A stretch of 24,578 bases of DNA, taken from NCBI GenBank assembly GCA_021795795.1, contig JAJYPA010000068.1, positions 1 to 24,578 of the forward strand. The letters are read 5' to 3'. This document shows positions 1-7,421 of this stretch, piece after piece. Every line of letters starts with the position of its first letter. Within the stretch, counting starts at the first letter, position 1. The stretch is from Pseudomonadota bacterium. Its GTDB lineage: Bacteria; Pseudomonadota; Gammaproteobacteria; Halothiobacillales; Halothiobacillaceae. Made by a program: the position numbers and the translations under genes. The notes beneath the pieces are model-generated. The model had not been told where the DNA came from and ran no database searches. It was given only the letters and a program-made list of their open reading frames with translations.

Positions 1-76
1 TGGTGGGGACGGCGGGATTCGAACCCGCGACCCACGGCTTAAAAGGCCGCTGCTCTACCGACTGAGCTACATCCCC
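1..76 (-). tRNA. tRNA-Lys, anticodon TTT, CCA encoded
   Basis: Read on the minus strand, the acceptor stem begins GGGGATG and pairs with CGTCCCC before discriminator A and an encoded CCA at positions 3-1. The D arm (GCTC...GAGC), an anticodon loop CTTTTAA (anticodon TTT, lysine) and a T arm with loop TTCGAAT are all intact. A good promoter lies about 30 bp upstream. It sits at the window edge next to surface-polysaccharide genes, so it could be an integration site, but no duplicated tRNA end was seen in this window. Confidence 0.97.
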
Positions 77-111
77 CAAAGGCCCTGGCAAGATACCCGA
101 CAGGGCTGCGT

Positions 112-140
112 ATTATCGGGTGCAGGCGGTGGCGGGTCAA
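112..140 (-). promoter_or_regulatory. sigma70-type promoter of tRNA-Lys
   Basis: On the minus strand, TTGACC (140-135) and GATAAT (117-112) are separated by exactly 17 bp. Transcription would start near position 105, giving a leader of about 30 nt before the tRNA. The promoter lies just downstream of the glycosyltransferase stop codon, so the tRNA has its own promoter rather than depending on readthrough from that gene. Confidence 0.7.
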
Positions 141-202
141 GACACACCATCGCAACGGCGCGAGCGTACCTTACAATTCATCCAGTCGAACATCCGCCCT
201 GT

Positions 203-1354
203 TTAACCACCCCGGAACGCCGCCCACTCCCGTTCCACGAATGCCGTGAACTCCGTGCGGAAGCGCTCCGGGGCGAAGCGCAGGGCGTTTTCGCGGCAAG
301 CTTCCGGGGTGATCGCCGCACCCGCCCCCTCGAAGCGCTCCACGGCGGCGATGATGGCGGCGACGGATGGTTCGTAAAAGAATACGCCGGTGGGCGCAGA
401 GGACGGCGCGGCACACTCCACCTCCGGCAGAGGAATGATGGTCTCCAGCGCCCCGCCCTTGCCAAAGGCGATGACGGGTGTGCCGCAGGCCTGGGCCTCC
501 AGAGGGGCGATGCCAAAATCTTCCTCCGCCGCGAAGACGAAGGCGCGCGCCCGCTGCAGGTGGTCCCGTAGTACATCAGGACCTGCAAAACCCAGCAATT
601 GCACGTTCGGCCCCGCCTTGGCCTTGATCTTGGCGAAATCGGGCCCGTCACCGATCACTACCAAGTGCTTGTCCGGCATGGCGTTGAAAGCCTCGACGAT
701 CAGGTCCAGTTTTTTGTAGGGGACCAGGCGCGAAGCGGTGACGTAGAAATCCTCCTTGTCCGTGCGCAGGGGGAAATCCGCCACATCCACCGGCGGATAG
801 ATGATGGTGGAATCCCGCCCATACACCTTGCGGATGCGCCGGGCGATGTACCGGGAAATAGCGATGAACCCGTCCACGCCGTTGGCAGTGCGGACATCCC
901 ATAGACGAACATAATGGAGGATCAGCTTTGCCATCCATCCCTTGATGCCCCGCTCCAGTCCCGCCTCCCGCAGATACTGGTGCTGCAGGTCCCAGGCATA
1001 GCGTATGGGGGAGTAGCACATGCACAGATGCAGTTGGTCCGGCCCGGTCAGCACCCCCTTGGCCACCGCATGACTGCTGCTGATCACCAGGTCATACGCA
1101 GAGAGATCAAACTGCTCCACGGCCAGCGGCATGAGGGGCAGATAAGCCCGGTATTTCTTTCGTGCTTTAGGCAGACGCTGGATGAAAGACGTGCTCACCG
1201 GTTTGTTGCGGATGAATGCACGCTGACCGGCGGGCAAAAAATCCACCAGGCTGAATAGTTCGGCCTCGGGATAACAGGCGAGCATCTGCTCCAGCACCCG
1301 CTCCGCGCCGGCATACACCACCAGCCAGTCGTGGACGATGGCTACTCGCCGCAT
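203..1354 (-). CDS. GT4-family glycosyltransferase (WbaZ/mannosyltransferase-like)
   Basis: This is a cytoplasmic family 4 (GT-B fold) glycosyltransferase of 383 residues, likely adding a sugar from a nucleotide donor to a surface polysaccharide. The N-terminal acceptor domain has HDWL near residue 8 and AERVLEQM near residue 17, as in WbaZ-like enzymes. The C-terminal donor domain has ASRLVPYKK (207-215), IGDGP (234-238) and an E-x7-E pair, E278 and E286, in EEDFGIAPLE. The start was set at 1354 rather than the longer in-frame start at 1381, because the family begins with MRRVAIVHDW and GGAG lies 7 nt upstream. With this start the ATG follows the hicA stop after one base (TGACATG), so the two genes are probably translationally coupled. 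The sugar and linkage cannot be read from sequence. Confidence 0.88.
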   Translation of the reverse strand: MRRVAIVHDWLVVYAGAERVLEQMLACYPEAELFSLVDFLPAGQRAFIRNKPVSTSFIQRLPKARKKYRAYLPLMPLAVEQFDLSAYDLVISSSHAVAKGVLTGPDQLHLCMCYSPIRYAWDLQHQYLREAGLERGIKGWMAKLILHYVRLWDVRTANGVDGFIAISRYIARRIRKVYGRDSTIIYPPVDVADFPLRTDKEDFYVTASRLVPYKKLDLIVEAFNAMPDKHLVVIGDGPDFAKIKAKAGPNVQLLGFAGPDVLRDHLQRARAFVFAAEEDFGIAPLEAQACGTPVIAFGKGGALETIIPLPEVECAAPSSAPTGVFFYEPSVAAIIAAVERFEGAGAAITPEACRENALRFAPERFRTEFTAFVEREWAAFRGG

Positions 1355-1355
1355 G

Positions 1356-1574
1356 TCATTCTCCATCGGAAATGGGGACACCGGACCCTATGGCATAAGG
1401 AATGCCGAGATCGTTGCAAATTTTTTTCGCCAGATGGTCATTGATCTCACTATGGCGGGGAACCGCGCTTCGCTTGTTCAAGGACGGATTATGCCACCAG
1501 GAGTGGTTGCCACCTTCCCGTAATAATAAACAACCATGCGTCGTGAGATGCCGCAGCAGATCGCGGCGCTTCAT
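1356..1574 (-). CDS. hicA: HicA-family mRNA interferase toxin
   Basis: This 72-residue protein matches HicA toxins, which carry a double-stranded-RNA-binding-like fold and cleave mRNA with a catalytic histidine. The diagnostic GCLLLREGGNHSWW segment carries that histidine (in GGNHS), followed by AVPRHSEI and LAKKICNDLGI, all typical of the family. Its ATG overlaps the hicB stop (ATGA at 1574-1571), so the pair is co-translated in the order antitoxin then toxin, the reverse of the usual hicAB order but found in many HicBA modules. The C-terminal end runs up to the glycosyltransferase start. No inactivating change is visible, so the toxin is probably functional, kept in check by HicB. Confidence 0.9.
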   Translation of the reverse strand: MKRRDLLRHLTTHGCLLLREGGNHSWWHNPSLNKRSAVPRHSEINDHLAKKICNDLGIPYAIGSGVPISDGE

Positions 1575-1783
1575 ACCGCGATACTGAGTTCTTCATAGTT
1601 CTTGCCTGCCGCATGCCGTGCATCACTCCGGTTCATTTCAAGGGCCTCCAGGAGGGTGACGCGCAGAGACTGCAGGAGGTCATCCCGGGTGCTCTCCTGG
1701 CCATTGACACCAGGAACCTCCTCGATCCAGCCGATCCACCAAGGACCGTCCTGCTTCACAATTGCCGTATATGTCTGGTTCAT
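1571..1783 (-). CDS. hicB: HicB-family antitoxin (short form)
   Basis: This 70-residue protein has the partially degraded RNase H-like fold signature of HicB: an early YTAIVKQDGPWWIGWIEEVP strand region, then PGVNGQESTRDDLLQSLRVTLLEALEMNR. It is the short form: no separate DNA-binding C-terminal domain is obvious, so autoregulation may depend on the complex or on another factor. GGTG lies 7 nt upstream of the ATG as a weak ribosome-binding site. The gene overlaps hicA by 4 nt. An inverted repeat 26-51 bp upstream of the start is a candidate operator. Confidence 0.88.
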   Translation of the reverse strand: MNQTYTAIVKQDGPWWIGWIEEVPGVNGQESTRDDLLQSLRVTLLEALEMNRSDARHAAGKNYEELSIAV

Positions 1784-1809
1784 CAGTCAACACCTGCCCT
1801 CTGGCTTGT

Positions 1810-1834
1810 GTGAAGTGCAAGCATACTCCTTCAC
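1810..1834 (-). promoter_or_regulatory. candidate hicBA operator (inverted repeat over a -10-like box)
   Basis: GTGAAG (1810-1815) and CTTCAC (1829-1834) form a 6-bp inverted repeat with a 13-bp spacer. A further ACTTCA at 1842-1847 matches the same half-site. On the minus strand the spacer contains TATGCT, a possible -10 box for hicBA. Binding here would block transcription of hicBA and the glycosyltransferase behind it. No good -35 box was found, so the call rests on the repeat and its position. Confidence 0.35.
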
Positions 1835-1928
1835 TCCGTGAACTTCATTAGATGCGCATGCCGCCTCACAACCGCAGCGACGCCCCCACTATTGACCGGC
1901 CCGGCAGCAGCACGCACAATCTCCGCTC

Positions 1929-2738
1929 ATGCAGACCAGCGCCATCCCCCCGTCCAGCCCCCCCGCTACTGGCCTCGCCCGTTACTGGCAATATCGTGAT
2001 CTGGTGCGCAATCTGGTCGCCAAAGACCTCAAGGTACGCTACCAAGGTGCTGCGCTGGGCTTTTTGTGGTCGCTGGGCAATCCGCTCGCGCTCATCCTGC
2101 TCTATGACTTCGTCTTCACTCATGTATTTCGCAGCGATCTGCCCCACTACATCCTCTATCTGATCATCGGCGTTCTGCATTACAACCTCTTTTCGCAGTC
2201 GGTGAGCCAGAGCTGCGAGAGCCTCACCAGCGCTTCGGGTCTGATCCAGAAGATTTACTTCCCACGCATTCTGGTGCCCACCGCCAGTCTCTTGTTTACG
2301 CTGGCGTTATGGATCATCGCCATCCTGATCCTGGTGGTGCTCTATCCGTTTCTGGGTGGCGTCTATCACTGGGGGCTGCTGCTCTACCCGCTGGCGCTCG
2401 GGTTATATATCGCGTTCATCTGGGGCATCGTGCTGACCTTCTCGGTGCTGCAGGTAGAACTGCGCGACCTCAAGCATCTGGTCGAGATTGCGCTGATGTT
2501 CGGCTTCTGGTTCACTCCCATCGGCTACGACATCAATGTTCTCAAACCCACCACCCGCGAAATCATCGCCCTCAACCCCCTCACCCAGTTCATGGACCTC
2601 TTTCACGCTTTGCTCTACGCCGGCACCCTGCCCGCCCTGAGTCACGTCCTGATCGCCAGCGCCTGGACCGTCGCCACCCTCACCGTCGGCACGATCCTCT
2701 TCCGCCGCAGGGCCCGGCACCTGGTCGAAGACCTCTGA
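1929..2738 (+). CDS. wzm: polysaccharide ABC transporter permease (Wzm/RfbA type)
   Basis: This 269-residue inner-membrane protein belongs to the ABC-2 permease family that exports lipid-linked O-antigen or capsule chains. The N-terminal amphipathic stretch with DLVRNLVAKDLKVRYQG leads into about six hydrophobic segments, roughly 38-60, 65-85, 110-145, 150-180, 185-205 and 235-258. The family-typical FLWSLGNPL and the motif FTPIGYD near the fifth segment are present. Its stop overlaps the start of the ATPase gene (TGATG), the expected pairing. No clear ribosome-binding site precedes the ATG; the start was kept because the protein then matches family length. It is divergent from hicBA, so a promoter should lie within 1784-1928, where no strong boxes were seen. 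Confidence 0.92.
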   Translation: MQTSAIPPSSPPATGLARYWQYRDLVRNLVAKDLKVRYQGAALGFLWSLGNPLALILLYDFVFTHVFRSDLPHYILYLIIGVLHYNLFSQSVSQSCESLTSASGLIQKIYFPRILVPTASLLFTLALWIIAILILVVLYPFLGGVYHWGLLLYPLALGLYIAFIWGIVLTFSVLQVELRDLKHLVEIALMFGFWFTPIGYDINVLKPTTREIIALNPLTQFMDLFHALLYAGTLPALSHVLIASAWTVATLTVGTILFRRRARHLVEDL

Positions 2739-3487
2739 TGCCCCCCGCCGTCCTCGTCGAGCACCTTCGCAAGGAGTTCATCCTCCGCCACAATCGCGCC
2801 ATGGGCCTCAAGACCCGCTTCCTCGCCCTCTTTCACCAGAGCAAGCGCGAACGCCGCGAGCATTTCCTCGCCTTGGATGACATCAACCTGCGCGTCGAGC
2901 AGGGCGAGGCCCTGGGCCTGCTGGGGCACAACGGCTCCGGCAAGAGCACCCTGCTGCAGATCATTGCCGGCATCCTGGAACCCAGCCAGGGGCAGGTCAT
3001 CACCTACGGCCGCATCGCCCCTCTCATCCAGCTTGGCGTCGGCTTCCATCCCGAGCTCAGCGGTTACGAAAACATCTTCCTCAACGCCAGCCTCTATGGC
3101 TTCCGCAACCGCGACACCCAAAAGCGCGTCAAGGACATCATCGAATTCTCGGAGCTGGCCCACTTCATCGACACCCCACTCAAGAATTACTCCTCCGGCA
3201 TGCAGATGCGTCTGGGCTTCTCCGTGGCCGTTCACCTGCAGCCCGACATCCTCCTGGCCGACGAGATCCTCGCCGTGGGCGACCAGCCCTTCCAGGAAAA
3301 ATGCCACGCGAAAATCGCCGAACTTCGCGTCCAGGGCATGACCCTTATCCTCGTTTCCCACAGCACCGAGCAGGTCAACAAGTTTTGTGACCAGTATGTG
3401 CGCCTGGAGCACGGGCGAGTGGTGGAGGCGGGGCGGATGGACAAGGGCCTGGACACTTCGAACTCGGCCATGCCCGCAACCATATAA
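2738..3487 (+). CDS. wzt: polysaccharide ABC transporter ATP-binding protein (Wzt/KpsT type, short form)
   Basis: This 249-residue ATPase powers the adjacent permease. It carries Walker A GHNGSGKST (63-71), the ABC signature YSSGMQ (151-156), Walker B ILLADE (171-176) followed by LAVGD, and the switch histidine in LVSHS (H208). The segment before Walker A (FHQSKRERREHFLALDDINL) is typical of Wzt and TagH-like ATPases. It stops right after the nucleotide-binding domain and lacks the C-terminal carbohydrate-binding domain of O9a-type Wzt, which implies chain export not gated by recognition of a terminal modification. The start codon shares its A with the permease stop. An open frame reaching far upstream is not used. 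Confidence 0.93.
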   Translation: MPPAVLVEHLRKEFILRHNRAMGLKTRFLALFHQSKRERREHFLALDDINLRVEQGEALGLLGHNGSGKSTLLQIIAGILEPSQGQVITYGRIAPLIQLGVGFHPELSGYENIFLNASLYGFRNRDTQKRVKDIIEFSELAHFIDTPLKNYSSGMQMRLGFSVAVHLQPDILLADEILAVGDQPFQEKCHAKIAELRVQGMTLILVSHSTEQVNKFCDQYVRLEHGRVVEAGRMDKGLDTSNSAMPATI

Positions 3488-3490
3488 TGG

Positions 3491-3519
3491 TTGGCAAAAA
3501 CGTTACATTGCTCTAAAAA
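3491..3519 (+). promoter_or_regulatory. candidate promoter for the outer-membrane protein gene
   Basis: TTGGCA (3491-3496) and TAAAAA (3514-3519) are 17 bp apart, matching the sigma70 consensus at 5/6 and 4/6 positions. Transcription would start near 3526, about 25 nt before the ATG at 3551. The genes from 3551 onward could therefore be expressed apart from the ABC exporter. Confidence 0.45.
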
Positions 3520-3550
3520 CCAAAGGACATGGTCCGCAAGAGGAAATCTG

Positions 3551-4393
3551 ATGTCACATAAACTCCAGTTCGCAGCAATCGTGGTCATCCTCGCTGTCGC
3601 TCCCGCCGCCATGGCCCAAAGGATGACGGAGCTTAACCCCATCCTCAGTGCCAACAACGAGATCGGTCTCGCCGCCACCGGCACCCTCATGAATTATCAG
3701 GAGCGCCTGCCCTCGCCCTCCGACATCGAGTCCGGCTGGATGCCCGGCTTTGCGGCCAAATACACCCTCATGGGGGACTATTTTTCATCCCTGCCCAACC
3801 TCTATTTCGCGGTCAATTACCAGTTCAACTCCGGCGACATTGCCTATCACGGTGCCCTCCAAAACACTACGCCCTTGGAAGGCACCGACAGCGCCACCAC
3901 CAACTGGGTGCTGGCTCGGCTGGGCATGGGCTTGCCCCTTGCGCAGAGCTGGATGTTCACCCCCTATATGGCTGGTGGGTACCAGAATTGGAACCGCAAT
4001 CTTCAGGGCCCCTATGGCTACACGGAAAAATACAGCGCCGGCCTTGTTGGCGTTGGCCTCATGCTCCAGTACGCCCCCACAGCGCAGCTCGTCCTCAGTG
4101 CCAACGCCCAAGGGCTCGCCGTCATCGGCGGCGGCATGACCCCCTCCGGCACCCCCCTCCAGGACCGGCTGGGGACGGCGAGCTTCGGCAGCAGCGGCCA
4201 GGAGCGCATCAGCCTCGACGCCGACTATCGCCTGAACAGCCGTTGGCACGTCTATGGCGGGCTCAACTTCACCCACTTCAACTACACCGGCGGCGCCCTC
4301 AACAGCCCTCTGGCGCAATTCCTGGACTATACGGAGCCGCCGTCTTCCACCAACCTCTTCGGCATGCAGTTAGGCGTCGCCTACGGTTTCTGA
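3551..4393 (+). CDS. putative outer-membrane beta-barrel protein
   Basis: This 280-residue protein has a Sec signal peptide (MSHKLQFAAIVVILAVAPAA, cleavage likely after AMA near residue 23). Alternating hydrophobic and aromatic strands follow, such as NLYFAVNYQF, WMFTPYMAGG, VGLMLQYAP and WHVYGGLNFT. It ends in GVAYGF, the C-terminal aromatic residue recognised by the BAM complex. I do not recognise a named family. The ATG at 3551 was chosen because GAGGA stands 6-11 nt upstream and because it starts the signal peptide; an upstream in-frame start at 3491 adds residues that do not fit. It sits between the polysaccharide exporter and a large glycosyltransferase, so a role in the envelope is likely, but a porin or enzyme function cannot be decided. 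Confidence 0.75.
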   Translation: MSHKLQFAAIVVILAVAPAAMAQRMTELNPILSANNEIGLAATGTLMNYQERLPSPSDIESGWMPGFAAKYTLMGDYFSSLPNLYFAVNYQFNSGDIAYHGALQNTTPLEGTDSATTNWVLARLGMGLPLAQSWMFTPYMAGGYQNWNRNLQGPYGYTEKYSAGLVGVGLMLQYAPTAQLVLSANAQGLAVIGGGMTPSGTPLQDRLGTASFGSSGQERISLDADYRLNSRWHVYGGLNFTHFNYTGGALNSPLAQFLDYTEPPSSTNLFGMQLGVAYGF

Positions 4394-4423
4394 TATCCTT
4401 TCGTATTTTGGACTAAAAACATT

Positions 4424-7402
4424 ATGCCCCAGGAGCAAATGCCGGCAGGACAGCGGATCGTTTCTTATTCTTGCAGTTTCCCTGAAAACAGCCTCAAGAA
4501 TATATTGCTTCTCACCCCTTCCGGCGGAGTTATTTTAGATATAGGCTGTGTTTTTAGAGGGATTGCTCATTTAGCAATTGAGCAGGGTTTACGAATAGTT
4601 GGCGTTCGTATCGAAAATGATATCGAGGAGGCAGTCGAGTCATCCTATAGTAATATAATAAAAGTTGGCGAGTTGCCCGAGATTTTTTATAAAATTCCAG
4701 ATGACCTTTTTTTTGACGCGGTGGTATGCGCCAAGCAGGTGTACGATGCCTGGCGATATGAAGTGACGTTAAGCGCATTGCAACAGCGCTTAACATCCCG
4801 CGGAAAGATTTTCTTATATATGAATGAGACAGCCCGTGTCGGCGTGTTTGTTGATCTGCTACCCGAAAATATTTATGTTTGTACCGAAGCAGATGGTAAG
4901 CCTACATTGCAGTCGGTAAGACAAATCGGACAAACGCAAACGGAACAATTGCTGCATGCCCTGCATAAAACCGAAGCGCAATGCCGTTCCCTGAGTGCGG
5001 AACTGGAGGGCGTGTATCTCTCGCGTTCGTGGCAGATGACCCTGCCCATACGAAGGATGGTTGCTCGTCTACGTGCTGGCGTCCGGAGTGTCCAGCTCCT
5101 GTTCGCCACCGGGCCACAAGGCCAGGAGCGCCGTCATGCCCTTGCGCGCACGGTCTATCACCGTTTTCCGTTGCCGGAATGGATCAAGCGCGGTTTGCGT
5201 AATCCGGCCAAGCGCCTGCTCACTGGCCGGATGCGGAGCGATTACGCGGAATGGATCCGCTGTTACGACACGCTGACGGATGCTGACCGTACCGCCATCC
5301 GTGCCCACATCGCCGGTTTTGCGAATCCTCCTCTGTTTTCTGTGATTATGCCGGTATACAACGCGCCGGAAAAATTTCTGCGCACGGCCATCGACTCGGT
5401 GCGCCGTCAGATCTATCCCCATTGGGAACTCTGTATCGCCGATGACGCCTCTTCACAGCCCCACGTGCAGCGGGTGCTTGAGGAGTACACCAAGAAGGAT
5501 CCACGCATCAAGGTGGTTTTCCGAGAGCGCAACGGCCACATTTCGGCGGCTTCCAACAGTGCTCTGGATCTTGCCGTCGGCGACTATATTACATTGTTGG
5601 ATCAAGATGATGAATTGACCGAGCATGCTCTTTACTGGATGGCGGCGGAAATCATCGCGCATCCTGACGCCGAGTTGCTTTATAGCGACGAAGATAAAAT
5701 AGATATTAAAGGCCGCCGCTCTGATCCTTACTTCAAATCGGACTGGAACCCAGATCTCCTGCTGGGACAGAATTATATCAGCCACCTTGGGGCCTATCGG
5801 CGCAGCCGTGTCCTCGATGTGGGTGGTTTTCGGGAAGGGTTCGAGGGCAGCCAGGATTGGGACCTGGCCTTACGTTGTACAGACGGCGTTGCGCCGGCGT
5901 CCATCCGGCATATCCCTGCTGTGCTTTATCACTGGCGCACCCTGCCGGGCTCCACCGCGAGCAGCCTGGAATCCAAGCCGTACACTGCGCAAGCGGGGCG
6001 CAAGGCCGTCACAGAACATCTCCTGCGCCGAGGGGCTGCTGCCACGCTAAAGGATGCTTGCAACGGGGCCTTTTCTCTCCCCTCGTTTGCTGTGCAGGGC
6101 AACCCCCTGGTGAGCATCATCATCCCCACGCGCAACGGCGTGAGCATCCTGCGGCAATGCCTGGACAGCCTCGGGCGGACGGATTATCCCAACATCGAAG
6201 TCATAATAATTGATAACCAGAGCGACGATCCGGAGGCCCTCGCCTATCTGGCAGAAATCGGCAATCGTCGGGGTCATCGGGTACTTTCCTACCCACATCC
6301 TTTCGATTACGCGGCCATGCATAACTGGGCCGTACCCCAGGCGCAGGGCGAGTATATCTGCCTGCTCAACAATGATATCGAGGTAATCACTCCCGAGTGG
6401 CTTTCGGAAATGCTGAGTTTGGCACAGCAGCCAGGCGTGGGTGCGGTGGGGGCCAAACTCCTTTATCCTGACGGGACCGTTCAACACGCAGGGGTGGTTC
6501 TGGGGCTGGGTGGCATAGCCTCGCACCTGCATCGCGGCATGTCCGAAGCCGCTTGCGGCTACTTTGGCCGTGCCGCCTTGCTGCAAACGGTCAGCGCGGT
6601 GACCGCCGCCTGCATGGTCCTGCGCAAGGAATATTGGCTTGCCGTCGGCGGCATGGAGCGTCGCCTGCCGGTGGCTTTCAACGACGTGGATTTGTGCCTG
6701 CGATTGCGCGAGCAAGGATTGCGCAACGTGTGGACGCCGTCCGCGCTCCTTTATCATTACGAATCCAAGACCCGTGGGGCAGACACCCGAGAGGAGCAAT
6801 TGCGCCGTTTCGCCCAGGAGCACGCCTACATGCAATGGCGTTGGGGGGCGCTGCTCTCTCACGATCCCGCCTACAACCCCAACCTTACCCTGTCGGCCGA
6901 GGATTTTTCACTGGCCTACCCGCCGCGGCGCCGCTTGCCCTGGCGCCAGGAGCCAATGCTGGTGCCTGTGCCTTTCGGTCTCGGCTTCCTTTCGCCAAAG
7001 TTGCGGGTGCTAAGGCCCCATGAAGAGTTGACGGGCTCCTTTCCGATCCCCCTGGGCCTGCATGGGCGTCTGACCGCGATTGCGGTGCTGCTCAGTAATT
7101 ATAAAGGCCGTTCCGACGGTACCCTCGTCCTCCGTCTGGAGGATGGTGACGGCGTCGTGGCCCAGGCCTATGGGCAACTGGCAGGAAGCACGGACAATGC
7201 ACTGTTGTTCCTGCCGATTTTCGAGGGATTGATCCGCCTCCAGGGCCAGGACCGCTTACATTTTCGCTTGCGTCTCGAAAACGCCGGTCACCCGGTCGCG
7301 CTGCGCCTGTACCCCTTAGACGAGGCATGGGGCCATGGGATTGATGATGATCCGGACAAGGCCCTGCGCATCGTGCTGCATGTAATGGAGGACGATACGT
7401 AG
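4424..7402 (+). CDS. multidomain glycosyltransferase: methyltransferase-like N-terminus plus two GT2 domains
   Basis: This 992-residue protein has four parts. Residues about 1-160 resemble a Rossmann SAM-methyltransferase core (GVILDIGCVFRGIAHL at 35-50) but look degenerate. Residues 170-300 are a helical linker containing LSRSWQMTLPIRR (199-211). The first GT2 domain (about 304-545) has VIMPVYNAPEKFL and the metal-binding LLDQDDE (391-397). The second GT2 domain (about 560-790) has IIIPTRNGVSILRQCL, LLNNDIE (647-653) and NDVDLCLR (753-760). A C-terminal beta-rich region (about 845-990) may be a carbohydrate-binding module. Two GT2 modules suggest a polymerising or two-sugar-adding enzyme in glycan assembly. 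The first 550 bp are about 40% GC against about 60% after them, indicating a fused or transferred module. The ATG at 4439 is an alternative start (AGGAG only 3 nt away). Confidence 0.88.
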   Translation: MPQEQMPAGQRIVSYSCSFPENSLKNILLLTPSGGVILDIGCVFRGIAHLAIEQGLRIVGVRIENDIEEAVESSYSNIIKVGELPEIFYKIPDDLFFDAVVCAKQVYDAWRYEVTLSALQQRLTSRGKIFLYMNETARVGVFVDLLPENIYVCTEADGKPTLQSVRQIGQTQTEQLLHALHKTEAQCRSLSAELEGVYLSRSWQMTLPIRRMVARLRAGVRSVQLLFATGPQGQERRHALARTVYHRFPLPEWIKRGLRNPAKRLLTGRMRSDYAEWIRCYDTLTDADRTAIRAHIAGFANPPLFSVIMPVYNAPEKFLRTAIDSVRRQIYPHWELCIADDASSQPHVQRVLEEYTKKDPRIKVVFRERNGHISAASNSALDLAVGDYITLLDQDDELTEHALYWMAAEIIAHPDAELLYSDEDKIDIKGRRSDPYFKSDWNPDLLLGQNYISHLGAYRRSRVLDVGGFREGFEGSQDWDLALRCTDGVAPASIRHIPAVLYHWRTLPGSTASSLESKPYTAQAGRKAVTEHLLRRGAAATLKDACNGAFSLPSFAVQGNPLVSIIIPTRNGVSILRQCLDSLGRTDYPNIEVIIIDNQSDDPEALAYLAEIGNRRGHRVLSYPHPFDYAAMHNWAVPQAQGEYICLLNNDIEVITPEWLSEMLSLAQQPGVGAVGAKLLYPDGTVQHAGVVLGLGGIASHLHRGMSEAACGYFGRAALLQTVSAVTAACMVLRKEYWLAVGGMERRLPVAFNDVDLCLRLREQGLRNVWTPSALLYHYESKTRGADTREEQLRRFAQEHAYMQWRWGALLSHDPAYNPNLTLSAEDFSLAYPPRRRLPWRQEPMLVPVPFGLGFLSPKLRVLRPHEELTGSFPIPLGLHGRLTAIAVLLSNYKGRSDGTLVLRLEDGDGVVAQAYGQLAGSTDNALLFLPIFEGLIRLQGQDRLHFRLRLENAGHPVALRLYPLDEAWGHGIDDDPDKALRIVLHVMEDDT

Positions 7403-7421
7403 GCCCGCACCCGCCGTCTCC

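Noticed and set aside
83..107. Inverted repeat GCCCTG/CAGGGC between the glycosyltransferase and tRNA genes as a terminator
   Set aside because: The stem is short, the loop is 13 nt, there is no T tract, and it lies in the tRNA leader.
7387..7421. Possible hairpin between convergent genes (GGAGGACG/CGTCTCC) as a bidirectional terminator
   Set aside because: The stem needs a bulge, the loop is long, and no T tract follows on either strand.
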